From the NCBI RefSeq assembly GCF_030680185.1, contig NZ_JAUXVZ010000055.1, positions 186,001-250,000 on the forward strand: a DNA stretch of 64,000 nucleotides, read 5' to 3'. The notes under the pieces were generated by a model, which was not told the DNA's origin, searched no databases, and was given only the letters and a program-made list of their open reading frames with translations. The DNA comes from Phenylobacterium sp. Its GTDB lineage: Bacteria; Pseudomonadota; Alphaproteobacteria; Caulobacterales; Caulobacteraceae. Shown one piece after another: positions 1 to 9,006 of this stretch (the stretch's first letter is position 1; each line of letters opens with the position of its first letter). The translations under genes and the position numbers were made by a program.

Positions 1-319
1 ACATCGCCAGCTCATCTGGCTCTATGAATCCCTGCATCACGTTAAATGACAGGGGCTGCTCCGCACCGAACGTTTTGAACGTTCTATTGTTATACTCTAA
101 TAGAAAATATCTTAGATAGTTGTCTATATACCCACCAACGCCGTTTGCGCGGTATGCGTTCGCCAACGCTTGAGTGCGTCTGGCTTGCTCTTTGAAGGCC
201 GGGGTATGCCGAACCTGCTCATATTGGGCCTGAAGGACCGGGTCATCAGGTCTTATTGAGGCCGCTTTCATGAATGTCATGAAACGAGCCGAACGCGCGC
301 GAGCGTAGTCAGAAGTCAT
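1..319 (-). CDS. Partial hypothetical protein, C-terminus off the left edge
   Basis: An open frame starts at ATG 319 and runs without a stop through the left edge, giving about 106 residues beginning MTSDYARARSARFMTFMKAA. It is rich in Arg, Gln, Tyr and Asn and has no signal peptide, membrane segment or motif I recognise. Its base composition is visibly lower in GC than the rest of the window, with AT-rich codons around 85-120, which hints at horizontally acquired DNA. No Shine-Dalgarno sequence is obvious upstream, so the start is tentative. Function unknown. Confidence 0.5.
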   Translation of the reverse strand, partial: MTSDYARARSARFMTFMKAASIRPDDPVLQAQYEQVRHTPAFKEQARRTQALANAYRANGVGGYIDNYLRYFLLEYNNRTFKTFGAEQPLSFNVMQGFIEPDELAM

Positions 320-462
320 AGCGCCGATCGATATGGGCGATGAGCCAAGGCCCTAGGCAGCCGTCAGCCTACCAGCGCATAAGCGCCCAATGGAAGGACC
401 AGTTCGCCCTCCGCTATCCGGAGGTTTCGCGGCAATGGTCACCCCATCCACCTCGCCCCCCC

Positions 463-1275
463 TCAAAACGGCTTGTCCCCCGCCACAGTCACCCGAAACC
501 CTGACCGCGTGTCGGGGAAGTAGTCCCAGATGGCCTGGTGCCAGGTGCAGCGGTTGTCCCAGAAGGCCACCGAATTCGCCCGCCAGCGGAAGCGGACCTG
601 GTAGTTGGGGTTCATGCAGTGGACGTAGAGGAAGTTGAGGATGGCCGCGCTCTCGTCCTCGGGCATGCCCTCGATGTGGGTGGTGTAGGACGGGTTGACG
701 AAGATCAGCTTCTTGCCCGTCACCGGATGGGTGCGGACGACCGGATGGACCGAGCGGTTGTACTTGCGGTCCAGGTCCGGGAAGAGCTTCTGATAGACCG
801 GGTTGGCGTCGTGGACGGCCTGCAGCCCCTCCAGATAGACCTTCATCCGGTCCGACAGGGTGTCATAGGCCGCATACATCGAGGCGAAGACCGTGTCGCC
901 GCCGCTCTCGGGCACGACGGGCATGTAGAGGATCGAGCCCAGCGGCGGCGCAGGGTCGCAGGTCAGGTCGGAGTGCCAGTTCTCGCCGGCCACGAACTTG
1001 GAGTCCGCATCGGCGTGGATGGCGACGATCTCGGGATGGCCCTCGATGCCGGGAATGGCCGAGTGGATGGCCAGTTCGCCGAACAATCGGCCCACCGCCT
1101 TGTGGGCGTCGTGGTCCATCTCCTGGTCGCGGAAAAACAGCACCTGGTGGTTGGCCAGGGCCTCGCGCAGCTCGGCGGTCTGTCGGTTGCTGAGCGGCTT
1201 GCCGAGATCGAGCCCGAACACCTCGGCGCCGATCCGGCGGGTCATCGGCTTCACGTCCAGAACTTCGTAGCCCAT
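463..1275 (-). CDS. TauD/TfdA-family Fe(II)/2-oxoglutarate dioxygenase
   Basis: The 270-residue protein is a full-length member of the taurine/2,4-D dioxygenase family. These cytoplasmic enzymes use Fe(II), O2 and 2-oxoglutarate to hydroxylate a substrate, often cleaving it. The HxD iron ligands are H101 and D103 (GENWHSD), the distal His is H246 (TWHQAIWDYFPDTR), and Arg257 or Arg261 would bind 2-oxoglutarate. The start MGYEVLDVKP is preceded by an AAGG-type ribosome site; the frame stays open upstream only because it lies out of frame over the flavin reductase gene. It is the last gene of the six-gene operon, 14 nt behind the flavin reductase. The substrate is unknown: taurine is possible, but the company of amidohydrolases argues for another N- or S-containing compound. 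Confidence 0.9.
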   Translation of the reverse strand: MGYEVLDVKPMTRRIGAEVFGLDLGKPLSNRQTAELREALANHQVLFFRDQEMDHDAHKAVGRLFGELAIHSAIPGIEGHPEIVAIHADADSKFVAGENWHSDLTCDPAPPLGSILYMPVVPESGGDTVFASMYAAYDTLSDRMKVYLEGLQAVHDANPVYQKLFPDLDRKYNRSVHPVVRTHPVTGKKLIFVNPSYTTHIEGMPEDESAAILNFLYVHCMNPNYQVRFRWRANSVAFWDNRCTWHQAIWDYFPDTRSGFRVTVAGDKPF

Positions 1276-1289
1276 GGTCTTTGACCTTC

Positions 1290-1808
1290 TTAGTCCTCGG
1301 AGCCCAGGAAGCGGCCCTGGCAGTAGATGAGGGGGTCGCCCGGGGTCGCCTGGATGTTCAGGCCCCGGCCGATCAGGATGTCGTGGTCGCCGGCCGCGTG
1401 CAGCGAGTGCAGCCGGCAGTCGATGCTGGCCAGGGCGCCGGCGATCTGCGGCGCGCCCAGGGTTCCCGGCGTGATCTCCACCTCGGCGAAGCGGTCGGTG
1501 GCGCCGGGGCCGGCGAACAGGCGGGCCAAATCCCCCTGCTCGGCCGACAGGATGTTGATGCAGAAATGGCCCGAGCGCTTCACCGCCGCCCGGGTCCGGC
1601 TCTTGTGGTCCAGGCAGACCAGCAGCAGCGGCGGATCCAGCGACACCGAGGAGAAGGCGCTGACCGTCGTGCCCACGGGCTGGCCCGCCTCGTCCTGGGT
1701 GGTGACGATGACCACACCGCTGGCGAAGCTGCCCATGGTGTTGCGCCAGACCCGCGGGTCCAGGGGCTGGGAGACTTCCAGATCGCCGAACACAGACGTC
1801 CCCCCCAT
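1290..1808 (-). CDS. Flavin reductase (RutF/HpaC-like), NADH:FMN oxidoreductase
   Basis: The 172-residue protein has the flavin-reductase-like split-barrel domain: WRNTMGSFASGVVIVTT near the N-terminus, SAFSSVSLDPPLLLVCL in the flavin-binding region, and GHFCINIL downstream. Such proteins supply reduced FMN to a partner monooxygenase. The obvious partner is the RutA-like enzyme three genes upstream in the operon. Its start codon overlaps the stop of the M20 gene by one base (TGATG), so translation is probably coupled. By family and context it is the counterpart of RutF, but the sequence alone does not separate it from HpaC-type reductases. Confidence 0.9.
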   Translation of the reverse strand: MGGTSVFGDLEVSQPLDPRVWRNTMGSFASGVVIVTTQDEAGQPVGTTVSAFSSVSLDPPLLLVCLDHKSRTRAAVKRSGHFCINILSAEQGDLARLFAGPGATDRFAEVEITPGTLGAPQIAGALASIDCRLHSLHAAGDHDILIGRGLNIQATPGDPLIYCQGRFLGSED

Positions 1809-3190
1809 CAGTCGTTGCCGAACGGGTTGTCGCCATAGACGGGCGCGCGGCGGCTCGCAGCCTCGCCGGTCTCGGCCCGGCCGCAGACGGCCAGCGCCGT
1901 GAGCGCATAGACCAGCGCGCTATCGGTGAGGTCCTTGGGGCTGGGGCGCCAGCGCTTGAAGCCGGTGGTGATGGCCGGGATGCGGTGCATGTTGAAGACG
2001 TTCTGGTCGCGCCACATGCTGGAATAGACCGGCGCGGCCCGCTGGACCGGATGGCCCAGCGACAGGCGGGTGGCGGCGTCCACCGCGCCCACCAGGGGGG
2101 CGACCTCGCCCGCATCGGCCTCGAAGCCGTGGCGGACCACCATGGGCTCGATATCCACCTCGCCCAGGCCCGCGGCGCGGACCATGCGCTCCAGGGAATG
2201 CTGCACCTCGGCGATCTTCTGGCGGGGGTTCAGGCCCACCTCCAGATAGAGGTTCACCAACTCGGTCCCGGCCCCGAAGGCATAGGGAATGCCGCCGCGC
2301 ACCGCGGCGATCTGCGCCTTGGGCAGGGCCACGCCGCCGGCGCTCTCATAGGCGCTGTCGGCCTCGTACTGGCGGCTCCACTGGTGGATGGCGTCGGTCA
2401 GCGCGCCCAGGCGATAGATCGGGTTCGGGTGGTCGCCGGACTTCTCCGGCTGGGTCAGCAGCGGGGTGAAGACCCCCTCCCCCCACAGCCGGATCCGAAA
2501 CACCGCATAACCGCAACCGACCCAGGTGAGGCCGAAATCACAGCCCTCGGCGGCGATGGCGTAGTCCGGCGCCACGCCGCCGTGGTGGAAAAGGTAATGG
2601 GCGCCGATGTCCTTGCCCATATAGGCCACGCCCTTGTGCTCCTCGATCGGCTCGGGGCCGATCTCGCCGGGGCAGGCGGTCAGATAGAGCTTGCCGGCCA
2701 GGTCATAGCCGGCGGTCTTCAGGGCCTTGGCCGCGATCAGGAAGCAGCTCATCGGCCCCCGGTCATTGGCGATGGGATAGCCGTAGAGGACCCCGTCCTC
2801 CAGCCAGCACTTCTCCCACTCCGGATTGTCCAGGGTCTCGGCGCGATACTTGTAGGCGTCCAGGTCCGGGTCCCAGGTGGGCGCCTCGGTGTCCAGGTGG
2901 GCGGTGAACAGCAGGTTCTTGCCCTCGCCCGATCCGCCATAGGTGCCGATGATATTGTTGCGCTCGGGCGTAGCGCCGACCCGGCGGGGGTCGAAGCCTT
3001 CGGTCTTCATCCAGTCATGGACGAACTCGCCGGCCGCGAACTCATGGCCGGCCGGGCTGGGGATATTGCCGAGCGCCAGGGCCAGCTCGACGATCTCGCT
3101 CTCGCTGATCGCCGCGGCGATGGCCGCGCGGTCGGCGTCGGTGACGGCGTAGGGCGCCTGGGCGCCGGGCAGTTGAAATCCATCGGCCAT
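1808..3190 (-). CDS. M20-family metallopeptidase/amidohydrolase
   Basis: A 460-residue M20-type zinc hydrolase, the superfamily of acetylornithine deacetylase, succinyl-diaminopimelate desuccinylase and N-carbamoyl-amino-acid amidases. The HxD metal motif is in FTAHLDTEAP, followed by a second metal region at YPIANDRGPMSC and an acidic CPGEIGPEP segment. An unusual insertion (WDPDLDAYKYRAETLDNPEW) follows the first motif. It overlaps the isochorismatase gene by one base (TAATG) and the flavin reductase gene by one base. In the operon it would hydrolyse an amide or carbamoyl bond released by the upstream oxygenase and RutB-like hydrolase. The canonical Rut pathway has no M20 enzyme. Confidence 0.85.
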   Translation of the reverse strand: MADGFQLPGAQAPYAVTDADRAAIAAAISESEIVELALALGNIPSPAGHEFAAGEFVHDWMKTEGFDPRRVGATPERNNIIGTYGGSGEGKNLLFTAHLDTEAPTWDPDLDAYKYRAETLDNPEWEKCWLEDGVLYGYPIANDRGPMSCFLIAAKALKTAGYDLAGKLYLTACPGEIGPEPIEEHKGVAYMGKDIGAHYLFHHGGVAPDYAIAAEGCDFGLTWVGCGYAVFRIRLWGEGVFTPLLTQPEKSGDHPNPIYRLGALTDAIHQWSRQYEADSAYESAGGVALPKAQIAAVRGGIPYAFGAGTELVNLYLEVGLNPRQKIAEVQHSLERMVRAAGLGEVDIEPMVVRHGFEADAGEVAPLVGAVDAATRLSLGHPVQRAAPVYSSMWRDQNVFNMHRIPAITTGFKRWRPSPKDLTDSALVYALTALAVCGRAETGEAASRRAPVYGDNPFGND

Positions 3191-3852
3191 TACGCGGCCT
3201 CCTCCCAGGCGGTGATCACCTGGTCGGTCTCGACCAGGATCGCGCAGTTCAGTTCCAGGGCCTTCAGCGACGCCTCGTGAACCTCGGGCTCATAGGCGGC
3301 GCAGGCGTCGGTGGCGATGAAGACATGATAGTCCAGATGGAAGGCGTCGCGGACCGTGCAGTCCACGCAGCACTCCGTGGTCAGGCCGGCGACCACCAGG
3401 GTGTCGACGCCCAGGCCCTTAAGCACCGCATCCAGCGGCGCGTCGTGGAAGCCGGAATAGCGAGCCTTCTCCACCACCCGTTCGCCCGGCAGCGGCTTGG
3501 GGCCATACCAGTCGGAGCCCACCTCGCCGGCCCGGCAAAGGCCGGAGTCGGAGTCCGGGTCGCCGCCCCGACGGCGCATCCGTTCGCGCCACGAGATGGA
3601 GTCCGTCTCCGGCCGGGTGAACAGGCCGACAAACACCACCGGCGTCCCAGCCTTGCGCGCCGCATCCGCCAGGGCCTGCGCCTTTTCCAGGGCGGGCGGC
3701 ACGGTGGAGAGATCCACGCCCCATTGGCCAAGCCGGCCTTCAGGCGCGGCGAAGTCCACCTGCATGTCGATGATCACCAGGGCCGCGCGGGCTGGCGTGA
3801 TCCAGGCGGCCAGCCCGTCGGAGGCCGGCGCGGCTGCGGCTTGCGCGCTCAT
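3190..3852 (-). CDS. Isochorismatase-family cysteine hydrolase, RutB-like
   Basis: The 220-residue protein has the isochorismatase fold with the amidohydrolase triad: D29 in VIIDMQVDF, K129 in RVVEKARYSGF and C162 in GLTTECCVDCTVRDA. The intact Cys makes it a hydrolase of amide or ureido groups (ureidoacrylate amidohydrolase RutB, N-carbamoylsarcosine amidase, nicotinamidase) rather than an isochorismatase. It follows the RutA-like gene with an ATGA overlap, the same pairing as rutA-rutB. I infer that it removes a carbamoyl or amide group from the ring-opened product. The exact substrate cannot be read from sequence. Confidence 0.88.
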   Translation of the reverse strand: MSAQAAAAPASDGLAAWITPARAALVIIDMQVDFAAPEGRLGQWGVDLSTVPPALEKAQALADAARKAGTPVVFVGLFTRPETDSISWRERMRRRGGDPDSDSGLCRAGEVGSDWYGPKPLPGERVVEKARYSGFHDAPLDAVLKGLGVDTLVVAGLTTECCVDCTVRDAFHLDYHVFIATDACAAYEPEVHEASLKALELNCAILVETDQVITAWEEAA

Positions 3853-4913
3853 GCGAAGGCCGAGCGCAGGCCGGGCAGGATTTCCGAGCCGAACATCTTC
3901 AGGCCTTCCACATAGTCGGGGAAGATCAGCATCAGGCCGTCCAGCTGGGCGAACTCCACGAACTCCTGGACCTGCTCGGCGCAGGTGGCCGGCGAGCCCA
4001 CGGCGGTGTGGGTCATGAAGGCGCCCTGCTGCTTGGCCACCACGTCTAGTTTGTCGGCCGGCACGCCCCAGCTGCGCAGCATCTCCAGGATCGCGCCCAT
4101 GTCGGTGCCGGTCTTGTAGTGCTCGACCAGGGCCTCAGCCTTCGCGTCGGTCTCGCCGTGGACGATGGTGCACATGGCGTAGGTCTTGATCGACTTGCCG
4201 AGTTCTTCGGCCACCTTCTTGGCCCGCAGGCTGTTGTCGCGGCGCTCTTCGGGCGTACGGCCGCCGATGAAGCAGATGTCGGCCTCGCGCACCGAGAACT
4301 GGAAGCCCCGGTCGGACTGGCCCGCGCAGATCAGGTCTGGCCTGGGCCGCGACAGCGGTTTGGGGTTCGAGTGGGCGTCCTTCATGGTGAAGAACTTGCC
4401 GGCGTGATCGACGCTCTCTTCGCTCCAGAGGCGCTTGATGACGGCGGTCCATTCCTCGGTCAGGGCGTAGCGGGCCTCATGGTCGAGGCTGTCGTCCCAC
4501 ATGCCCATCTGGTCGAACTCGGCGCGGTAGGCGCCGGCCACGATGTTGAGCCCGGCCCGGCCGCCGCTGATGTGATCCAGCGTCGTCATCATCTTGGCCG
4601 TCACCGCCGGGTTCTGCAGCAGCGGGTGGACGGTGGCCCAGATCTTCACATTCTTGGTGGCCTCGGCGATGCCGGCCATCATGGTCACCGACTCCAGCGA
4701 CGAGCCCCAGTGGTCGGTCGTCCCGCCGAAGCCGCGCCACTTGCCCATGGACATGACGAAGTCCATGCCGACCTCGTCTGCGGTGACGGCCGCGGCCCGG
4801 TTCTGGGCCCAGAGGTCGTTCAGGGGCGGCGAGGTCTCCGAGATGATCCAGCCGCCATTGGCGACCGGCAGGAAGACGCCGAATTCCTTACTCGAGGAAG
4901 GCTTTTGATACAT
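3849..4913 (-). CDS. LLM-class flavin-dependent monooxygenase, RutA-like
   Basis: The protein (354 residues from the chosen start) is a bacterial-luciferase-like monooxygenase. It resembles pyrimidine oxygenase RutA in order and wording of motifs: FGVFLPVANGGWI, DFVMSMGKWRGFGG, LDHISGGRAGLNIVAGA, and DLICAGQSDRGF. RutA opens the uracil ring using reduced FMN and O2. I chose ATG 4913 (MYQKPSSSKEFG) because a GAGG site precedes it; ATG 4937 would overlap the MFS gene and has no ribosome site. It lies downstream of the MFS transporter and is coupled to the RutB-like gene. Similarity to RutA is clear but not close enough to call uracil the substrate; other LLM oxygenases such as nitrilotriacetate monooxygenases remain possible relatives. 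Confidence 0.88.
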   Translation of the reverse strand: MYQKPSSSKEFGVFLPVANGGWIISETSPPLNDLWAQNRAAAVTADEVGMDFVMSMGKWRGFGGTTDHWGSSLESVTMMAGIAEATKNVKIWATVHPLLQNPAVTAKMMTTLDHISGGRAGLNIVAGAYRAEFDQMGMWDDSLDHEARYALTEEWTAVIKRLWSEESVDHAGKFFTMKDAHSNPKPLSRPRPDLICAGQSDRGFQFSVREADICFIGGRTPEERRDNSLRAKKVAEELGKSIKTYAMCTIVHGETDAKAEALVEHYKTGTDMGAILEMLRSWGVPADKLDVVAKQQGAFMTHTAVGSPATCAEQVQEFVEFAQLDGLMLIFPDYVEGLKMFGSEILPGLRSAFA

Positions 4914-4923
4914 GGGGAACGCC

Positions 4924-6234
4924 TCAGACGGGATCATTGACCAGGCCGGCGGACGGCGCGGCCGGGGCTTCGGCTTCGGTCTTCAACTGCGGCGGGCGCA
5001 TGAAGAGGGAGGCCACGAAGACCACGGCGGCGACGACGCCGAACAGTTGGAAGGTGGGTGAGAAGCTGCCGAGCATGTCGCGCAGGGAGCCGCCGATCAG
5101 CGGGCCGAGCGCGGCCAGCGCGCCGACCAGACAGACGGTGGAGAAGATCTCCAGATTGTTCTTCCGGCCGAAGTAGTTGAGCAGTAGGACGGTGACCGCG
5201 AGCGCCGTCAGGCCAAAGCCGATGCCGGTGCCCACCGCATAGATGATCATCAGCGGGTAGCTGTCGGCGACGCTGAGGGCCAGGGAGCCTGCGCCCAGGG
5301 CGCCGACGGCGAACATCAGCAGCCATTTGGGGTCGACCCGGTCGCCGATGAAGCCGCCGCCCAGGCGCGCCACGGTGGCCATCAGCCCCTCGAGGCTGAG
5401 CATGCCGGCGGCGATGCCGGCGGCGACGCCCCGCTCGGACAGGTGAGCGACTGACAGGCTGGAGACGGTCACCCCGCTCAGCAGATGGACGAAATAGGCC
5501 GCCACCAGGATGTAGAACTGCACCGTGCCCATGGCCTGCTTCAGGGTCCAGTCCTGGGTGGTGCGATAGACCGCCAGGGGCGCGGGCGTCGGCGCCGCCG
5601 CGGCGGCCTCGGCGTCGGCCTTCACGGCCGCATCGATCTTCTCCGACGAGGTCTTGAGCCAGGCGCTGGAGGGGATCAGCAGCGAGCAGAGGACGCCGAT
5701 GCCCAGGGCCGCCACAGCTTGAAGCGCCCAGAAGGGCCGCCACTCGCCGCCGGTGGCCTCCATGACGCCGAGCGCCATCCAGGGCCCAGCCACGCCGCCA
5801 AGACCGCCCAGGGTGAAGTAGAGGCCAAACGCCATGGCCCGCTTCTGGAAGACCGCGGCCAGCACATGGGTGCCGGGGATCAGGGCCATCAGCTGGTAGG
5901 CCACGCCACAGAGCGCCGTGCCCAGGAAGTAGATCCAGACGCTCTGGGTCAGGTAGAGGCAGACAAAGCCCAGGGCCATCACCGCCGTCCCCAGCAGCAG
6001 GGCGGCCCGGACGCCGAAGCGCCGGATCACCATGGGCGGGAACCAGGCCGAGCCGCCACAACAGGCGCCCAGCAGGGTGAACCCAAGGCCCGCCTGGGCC
6101 CAGCTCCATTCCTGTTCGGCGACCATGGCCGGCAGCACCACCCCCAGCGACGAGAAGGTCGCCGCCGAGATCAGGAACAGAAGCAGGCTGAAGACGCCCA
6201 GCAAAACCCAGGGACGCCATTCGGATCGGGGCAT
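4924..6234 (-). CDS. MFS transporter
   Basis: A 436-residue major-facilitator permease with about 12 hydrophobic segments. The central cytoplasmic loop is charged and Ala-rich (KTSSEKIDAAVKADAEAAAA), as usual between the two six-helix halves. It starts the operon; GGAGG lies 6 nt before ATG 6234, and a GTG three bases earlier is the alternative. Position at the head of a RutA/RutB-like catabolic operon argues for inner-membrane uptake of the substrate, with the TonB receptor just upstream handling the outer membrane. E. coli rut uses an unrelated nucleobase permease (RutG), so this is another sign of a different substrate. Confidence 0.9.
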   Translation of the reverse strand: MPRSEWRPWVLLGVFSLLLFLISAATFSSLGVVLPAMVAEQEWSWAQAGLGFTLLGACCGGSAWFPPMVIRRFGVRAALLLGTAVMALGFVCLYLTQSVWIYFLGTALCGVAYQLMALIPGTHVLAAVFQKRAMAFGLYFTLGGLGGVAGPWMALGVMEATGGEWRPFWALQAVAALGIGVLCSLLIPSSAWLKTSSEKIDAAVKADAEAAAAAPTPAPLAVYRTTQDWTLKQAMGTVQFYILVAAYFVHLLSGVTVSSLSVAHLSERGVAAGIAAGMLSLEGLMATVARLGGGFIGDRVDPKWLLMFAVGALGAGSLALSVADSYPLMIIYAVGTGIGFGLTALAVTVLLLNYFGRKNNLEIFSTVCLVGALAALGPLIGGSLRDMLGSFSPTFQLFGVVAAVVFVASLFMRPPQLKTEAEAPAAPSAGLVNDPV

Positions 6235-6326
6235 CACGTGCCTCCACTCTAGAGCCCTGCCGGCCCCAGACGCATCGTCAGGACCAGACAGGAAGGGGTG
6301 CCTTCAAATGTGGGGACGCGAGGGGG

Positions 6327-6348
6327 GCTTCAACCCGGAGATTGAAGC
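6327..6348. other. Inverted repeat between receptor gene and MFS operon
   Basis: Arms GCTTCAA and TTGAAGC (7 bp, perfect) flank an 8-nt loop, about 90 nt upstream of the MFS start and 57 nt beyond the receptor stop. It could be an operator of the MFS operon or part of a weak terminator for the receptor gene; there is no T-run. No function is proven. Confidence 0.3.
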
Positions 6349-6404
6349 TCTCACGTCCAGGAGCGTCACCCGCCGACGCCCGGAGCCGCCGGCGAGTGTG
6401 AAGA

Positions 6405-8789
6405 TCAGAACGAGCGTTTCAGGGTCAGACGCCACTCGCGCCCCTTGCCGGGCAGAGCGGCCAGATTGGCGTAGGAGTCGGCAGCCGGCGTGAAGAACAG
6501 CTCGTCAAAGACGTTATCGACATTCACCGAAGCCTGGAACGGACCGCGGCGATAGAACATCGACAGGTTGGCGGTGGTGTATTCCGGATAGGTGATCGGG
6601 TTCTCCACCGTCTGCGAGGTCTCGCTCACATAGGTGGCCCCGAAGACGCCGCCGACCTGGCCCCAGTCGTACTCCTCGCTGGTGTAGCTGCCATAGAGGC
6701 TGAGCACGGTGCGCGGGATCAGGGTGTAGGCGTAGTCGCCGCCCCGGCCCGGCAGGCTGGAGAATTCCCACACCACATAGGTGCCGCCGAAGGCGTTCAC
6801 CGGATCGACCCCGGTCACATAGTAGGGGATGTAGGCGAAGCTGGCGTCCGGCCCCTTGATCGTCGTGCGCTGCGAGTTGCCGGCGAAGGTGAAGGAGAGG
6901 TTCTCCGTCGCCAGGTAGCGGACCTCCATCTCGACGCCCTTGGAGCGGCTGCCCCGGACCGTCGGGTTCGGGCCGCCGGTGAGCTGGGTGCGGTTCTGCC
7001 GATAGCCGGCGATCGAGCCCACCAGGGTGCCCTGCAGCAGCTGGAACTTCACGCCGGCCTCGGCGAGATCGGAGTCCGACAGCCAGGCGTCGCTCTGCAC
7101 CAGGGAGGGTGCGATGTCGCCGGCCTGGCTCATCTCCAGGGCCGAGGATTCGGCATAGGTGATGTAGGGCATCAGGCCGAAGTCGAACTGATAGGTGGCC
7201 GAGACGGTGTAGGTCCCCTTCCCCTGGCTGTCCTCGAACTTGCCCGCCGGCTGATAGCTGACCAGGCCGGTGTCCTCGGACTCCACCTCATAGTTGTCGT
7301 AGCGGCCGCCGATCATAAGGTTGAGGCGCTCGCCGATGAAGATGTCGGAGGTCAGGAAGACGCCCGCCTGGCTCCAGGTCGTGCTGTTGTCGTTCTCCCA
7401 CTGAAGGCCATAGGTCTCCGGCGAGAACGGATCGTCGATGATGTCGGTCGGCGTGGCGCCGAAGGCGATATCGCGGCGATCGAGCGCGATAAGGCCGGAG
7501 TTGAAGCTCTCCCGCCGGCGGCCGTCGAACGCCCGGTACGACGCGCCGACAAAGGACTTCGACGTCACCATGCCCATGTCGTAATCGAAGTCATAGGTCA
7601 CCCGGGCCTCGCCGACCTGGGAGTCGAACTGGGCCGGATAGCCGTAGGACACGAAGCGCTTGTTCTTCAGCTCGTCGTAGAACAGCTGGAATTTCAGGGC
7701 CGAGCCGTTGTCGAAGTCCTTGATCAGGTCGACATAGCCCGTGCGGGTCCAGGTGTTCGAGAAGTCGGCGTCGCTGATATAGACGGTCCGCGGATCGAGC
7801 TTGGTCGTGCCGACGCCGGTATCCAGGGTGTGCTTGGCGTCGGTCTGCGGGAAGCCGTAATAGGCCAGGTACATGGCCGAGGCGTAGGGATAGAAGCCGA
7901 TCTCATTGGGAGTCAGCTTGCCGTCGCCATTGGCGTCGGTGAGGCTCGTGTCGCGGCCGGTGATGTAGGTCTGATTGTCGATCAGGTCCTGGGTCAGGCG
8001 GTTCCAGCCCGGCGTCTGGACATCCCCGTCAGAGTGGAAGGCCATGCCGCCGAATGCGGTGCGCCAGCCGCCGCCGAGATCGAAGTCCACCGAAGCCTGG
8101 ATGATCTCCCGCCGCGGCGAGATCCCCCGATAGAAGCTGTCGGAATTCTCGGCCTGGGCATAGAGGCTCAAGCCCCCCTCCGTCGTCCCGAAGTTCAGGG
8201 GGATGGCGATCTGGCCAGAGATTTCCTTGCGGGCGTATGAGCCCACGGTGATGTCCGCCTCGCCGGAGATTTCGGAGATGTACTCCCCTTCCATCCGGCC
8301 GGACTTCGGCACGAAGTTGAGCATGCCGCCCACCTTGCCCGCGCCATAGATCGGCGTCGGCGGGCCGCGGACGATCTCGATCTGCGCCGCATTGGCGATC
8401 GGCGTCGAATAGGTGCCGCGGTTTTCGATCCGCTTGAAGCCGCGGAAATAGTTCTCCGCCAGGGTGCCCCGAATATTGAGGGCGCCGGCCACGCCATAGA
8501 AGCTGGCCGTATAGGTGCCCGGCGAAATCGATGTCAGGTCGTCGATGGACTCGATGCCGTAGCGCTCAAGAGTCACATCGCTGGCGAAACTCGCTGAACG
8601 CGGCGTTTCGATCAGCGCCTTGTCCAGACCGAAGACGCTGTTGCTGGGGTCTTTCTCCAGAAGGCCCGTCTTGTCGCGGGCTGTGACCACCACTTCGTCG
8701 ATCATGTCGGTCTGGGCCCAGGTCATCCCTGGGGTCGCCATCAGAGCGGACAGGGAGGCGCCCGCAACCAAAAGAAGTCTCTTAGACAT
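6405..8789 (-). CDS. TonB-dependent receptor with an EF-hand-like loop
   Basis: A 794-residue outer-membrane receptor. The signal peptide ends near MTWAQ, a TonB box (DEVVVTARD) follows at residues 31-39, then a plug domain (NIRGTLAENYFRGF, IEIVRGPPTPIYG) and a beta-barrel ending in LTLKRSF with the C-terminal aromatic. Residues 285-296 (DANGDGKLTPNE) form a textbook 12-residue calcium-binding EF-hand loop within the first part of the barrel, presumably extracellular. The gene sits between the GntR regulator and the MFS operon on the same strand and shares an upstream motif with the regulator, so it probably imports the substrate of the Rut-like operon. The substrate is not identified. Confidence 0.92.
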   Translation of the reverse strand: MSKRLLLVAGASLSALMATPGMTWAQTDMIDEVVVTARDKTGLLEKDPSNSVFGLDKALIETPRSASFASDVTLERYGIESIDDLTSISPGTYTASFYGVAGALNIRGTLAENYFRGFKRIENRGTYSTPIANAAQIEIVRGPPTPIYGAGKVGGMLNFVPKSGRMEGEYISEISGEADITVGSYARKEISGQIAIPLNFGTTEGGLSLYAQAENSDSFYRGISPRREIIQASVDFDLGGGWRTAFGGMAFHSDGDVQTPGWNRLTQDLIDNQTYITGRDTSLTDANGDGKLTPNEIGFYPYASAMYLAYYGFPQTDAKHTLDTGVGTTKLDPRTVYISDADFSNTWTRTGYVDLIKDFDNGSALKFQLFYDELKNKRFVSYGYPAQFDSQVGEARVTYDFDYDMGMVTSKSFVGASYRAFDGRRRESFNSGLIALDRRDIAFGATPTDIIDDPFSPETYGLQWENDNSTTWSQAGVFLTSDIFIGERLNLMIGGRYDNYEVESEDTGLVSYQPAGKFEDSQGKGTYTVSATYQFDFGLMPYITYAESSALEMSQAGDIAPSLVQSDAWLSDSDLAEAGVKFQLLQGTLVGSIAGYRQNRTQLTGGPNPTVRGSRSKGVEMEVRYLATENLSFTFAGNSQRTTIKGPDASFAYIPYYVTGVDPVNAFGGTYVVWEFSSLPGRGGDYAYTLIPRTVLSLYGSYTSEEYDWGQVGGVFGATYVSETSQTVENPITYPEYTTANLSMFYRRGPFQASVNVDNVFDELFFTPAADSYANLAALPGKGREWRLTLKRSF

Positions 8790-8903
8790 ATCGCCCTCAT
8801 CCGAGGTCGCGGACCCTCCGCCGGGTGGCGGTTATCCCCGCGTCCGCGCGCCTCTTGAAGACAGGTTCTCGCGAGAGCCGCGCCGCGTCAAAAATGTCCC
8901 GTG

Positions 8904-8924
8904 ACATTTCAGACGGAATTTCAG
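8904..8924. promoter_or_regulatory. Putative GntR operator, tandem ATTTCAG motif (site 1)
   Basis: ACATTTCAG (8904-8912) and GAATTTCAG (8916-8924) are tandem copies of a motif also found before the GntR gene and the RutE-like gene. A perfect 7-bp inverted repeat (AAATGTC, loop CCGT, GACATTT; 8892-8909) overlaps the first copy, and a degenerate AAATTTTGCAG lies at 8944-8954. The site is about 115-135 nt upstream of the receptor start. Assignment to the local GntR protein is inference. Confidence 0.45.
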
Positions 8925-9006
8925 GGGCGCCCGTCCGGCGTTCAAATTTTGCAGTGCGGCGCCCAGATGCGGGTCACGCCGCCAAGACGGCTCAACCGGA
9001 AGGCGC

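Noticed and set aside
463..2115. A single long frame seeming to fuse the flavin reductase region to the dioxygenase
   Set aside because: The part upstream of 1275 is out of frame with the flavin reductase and low-complexity (Arg/Pro/Ala-rich); it is an accidental stop-free stretch in high-GC DNA. The dioxygenase starts at 1275.
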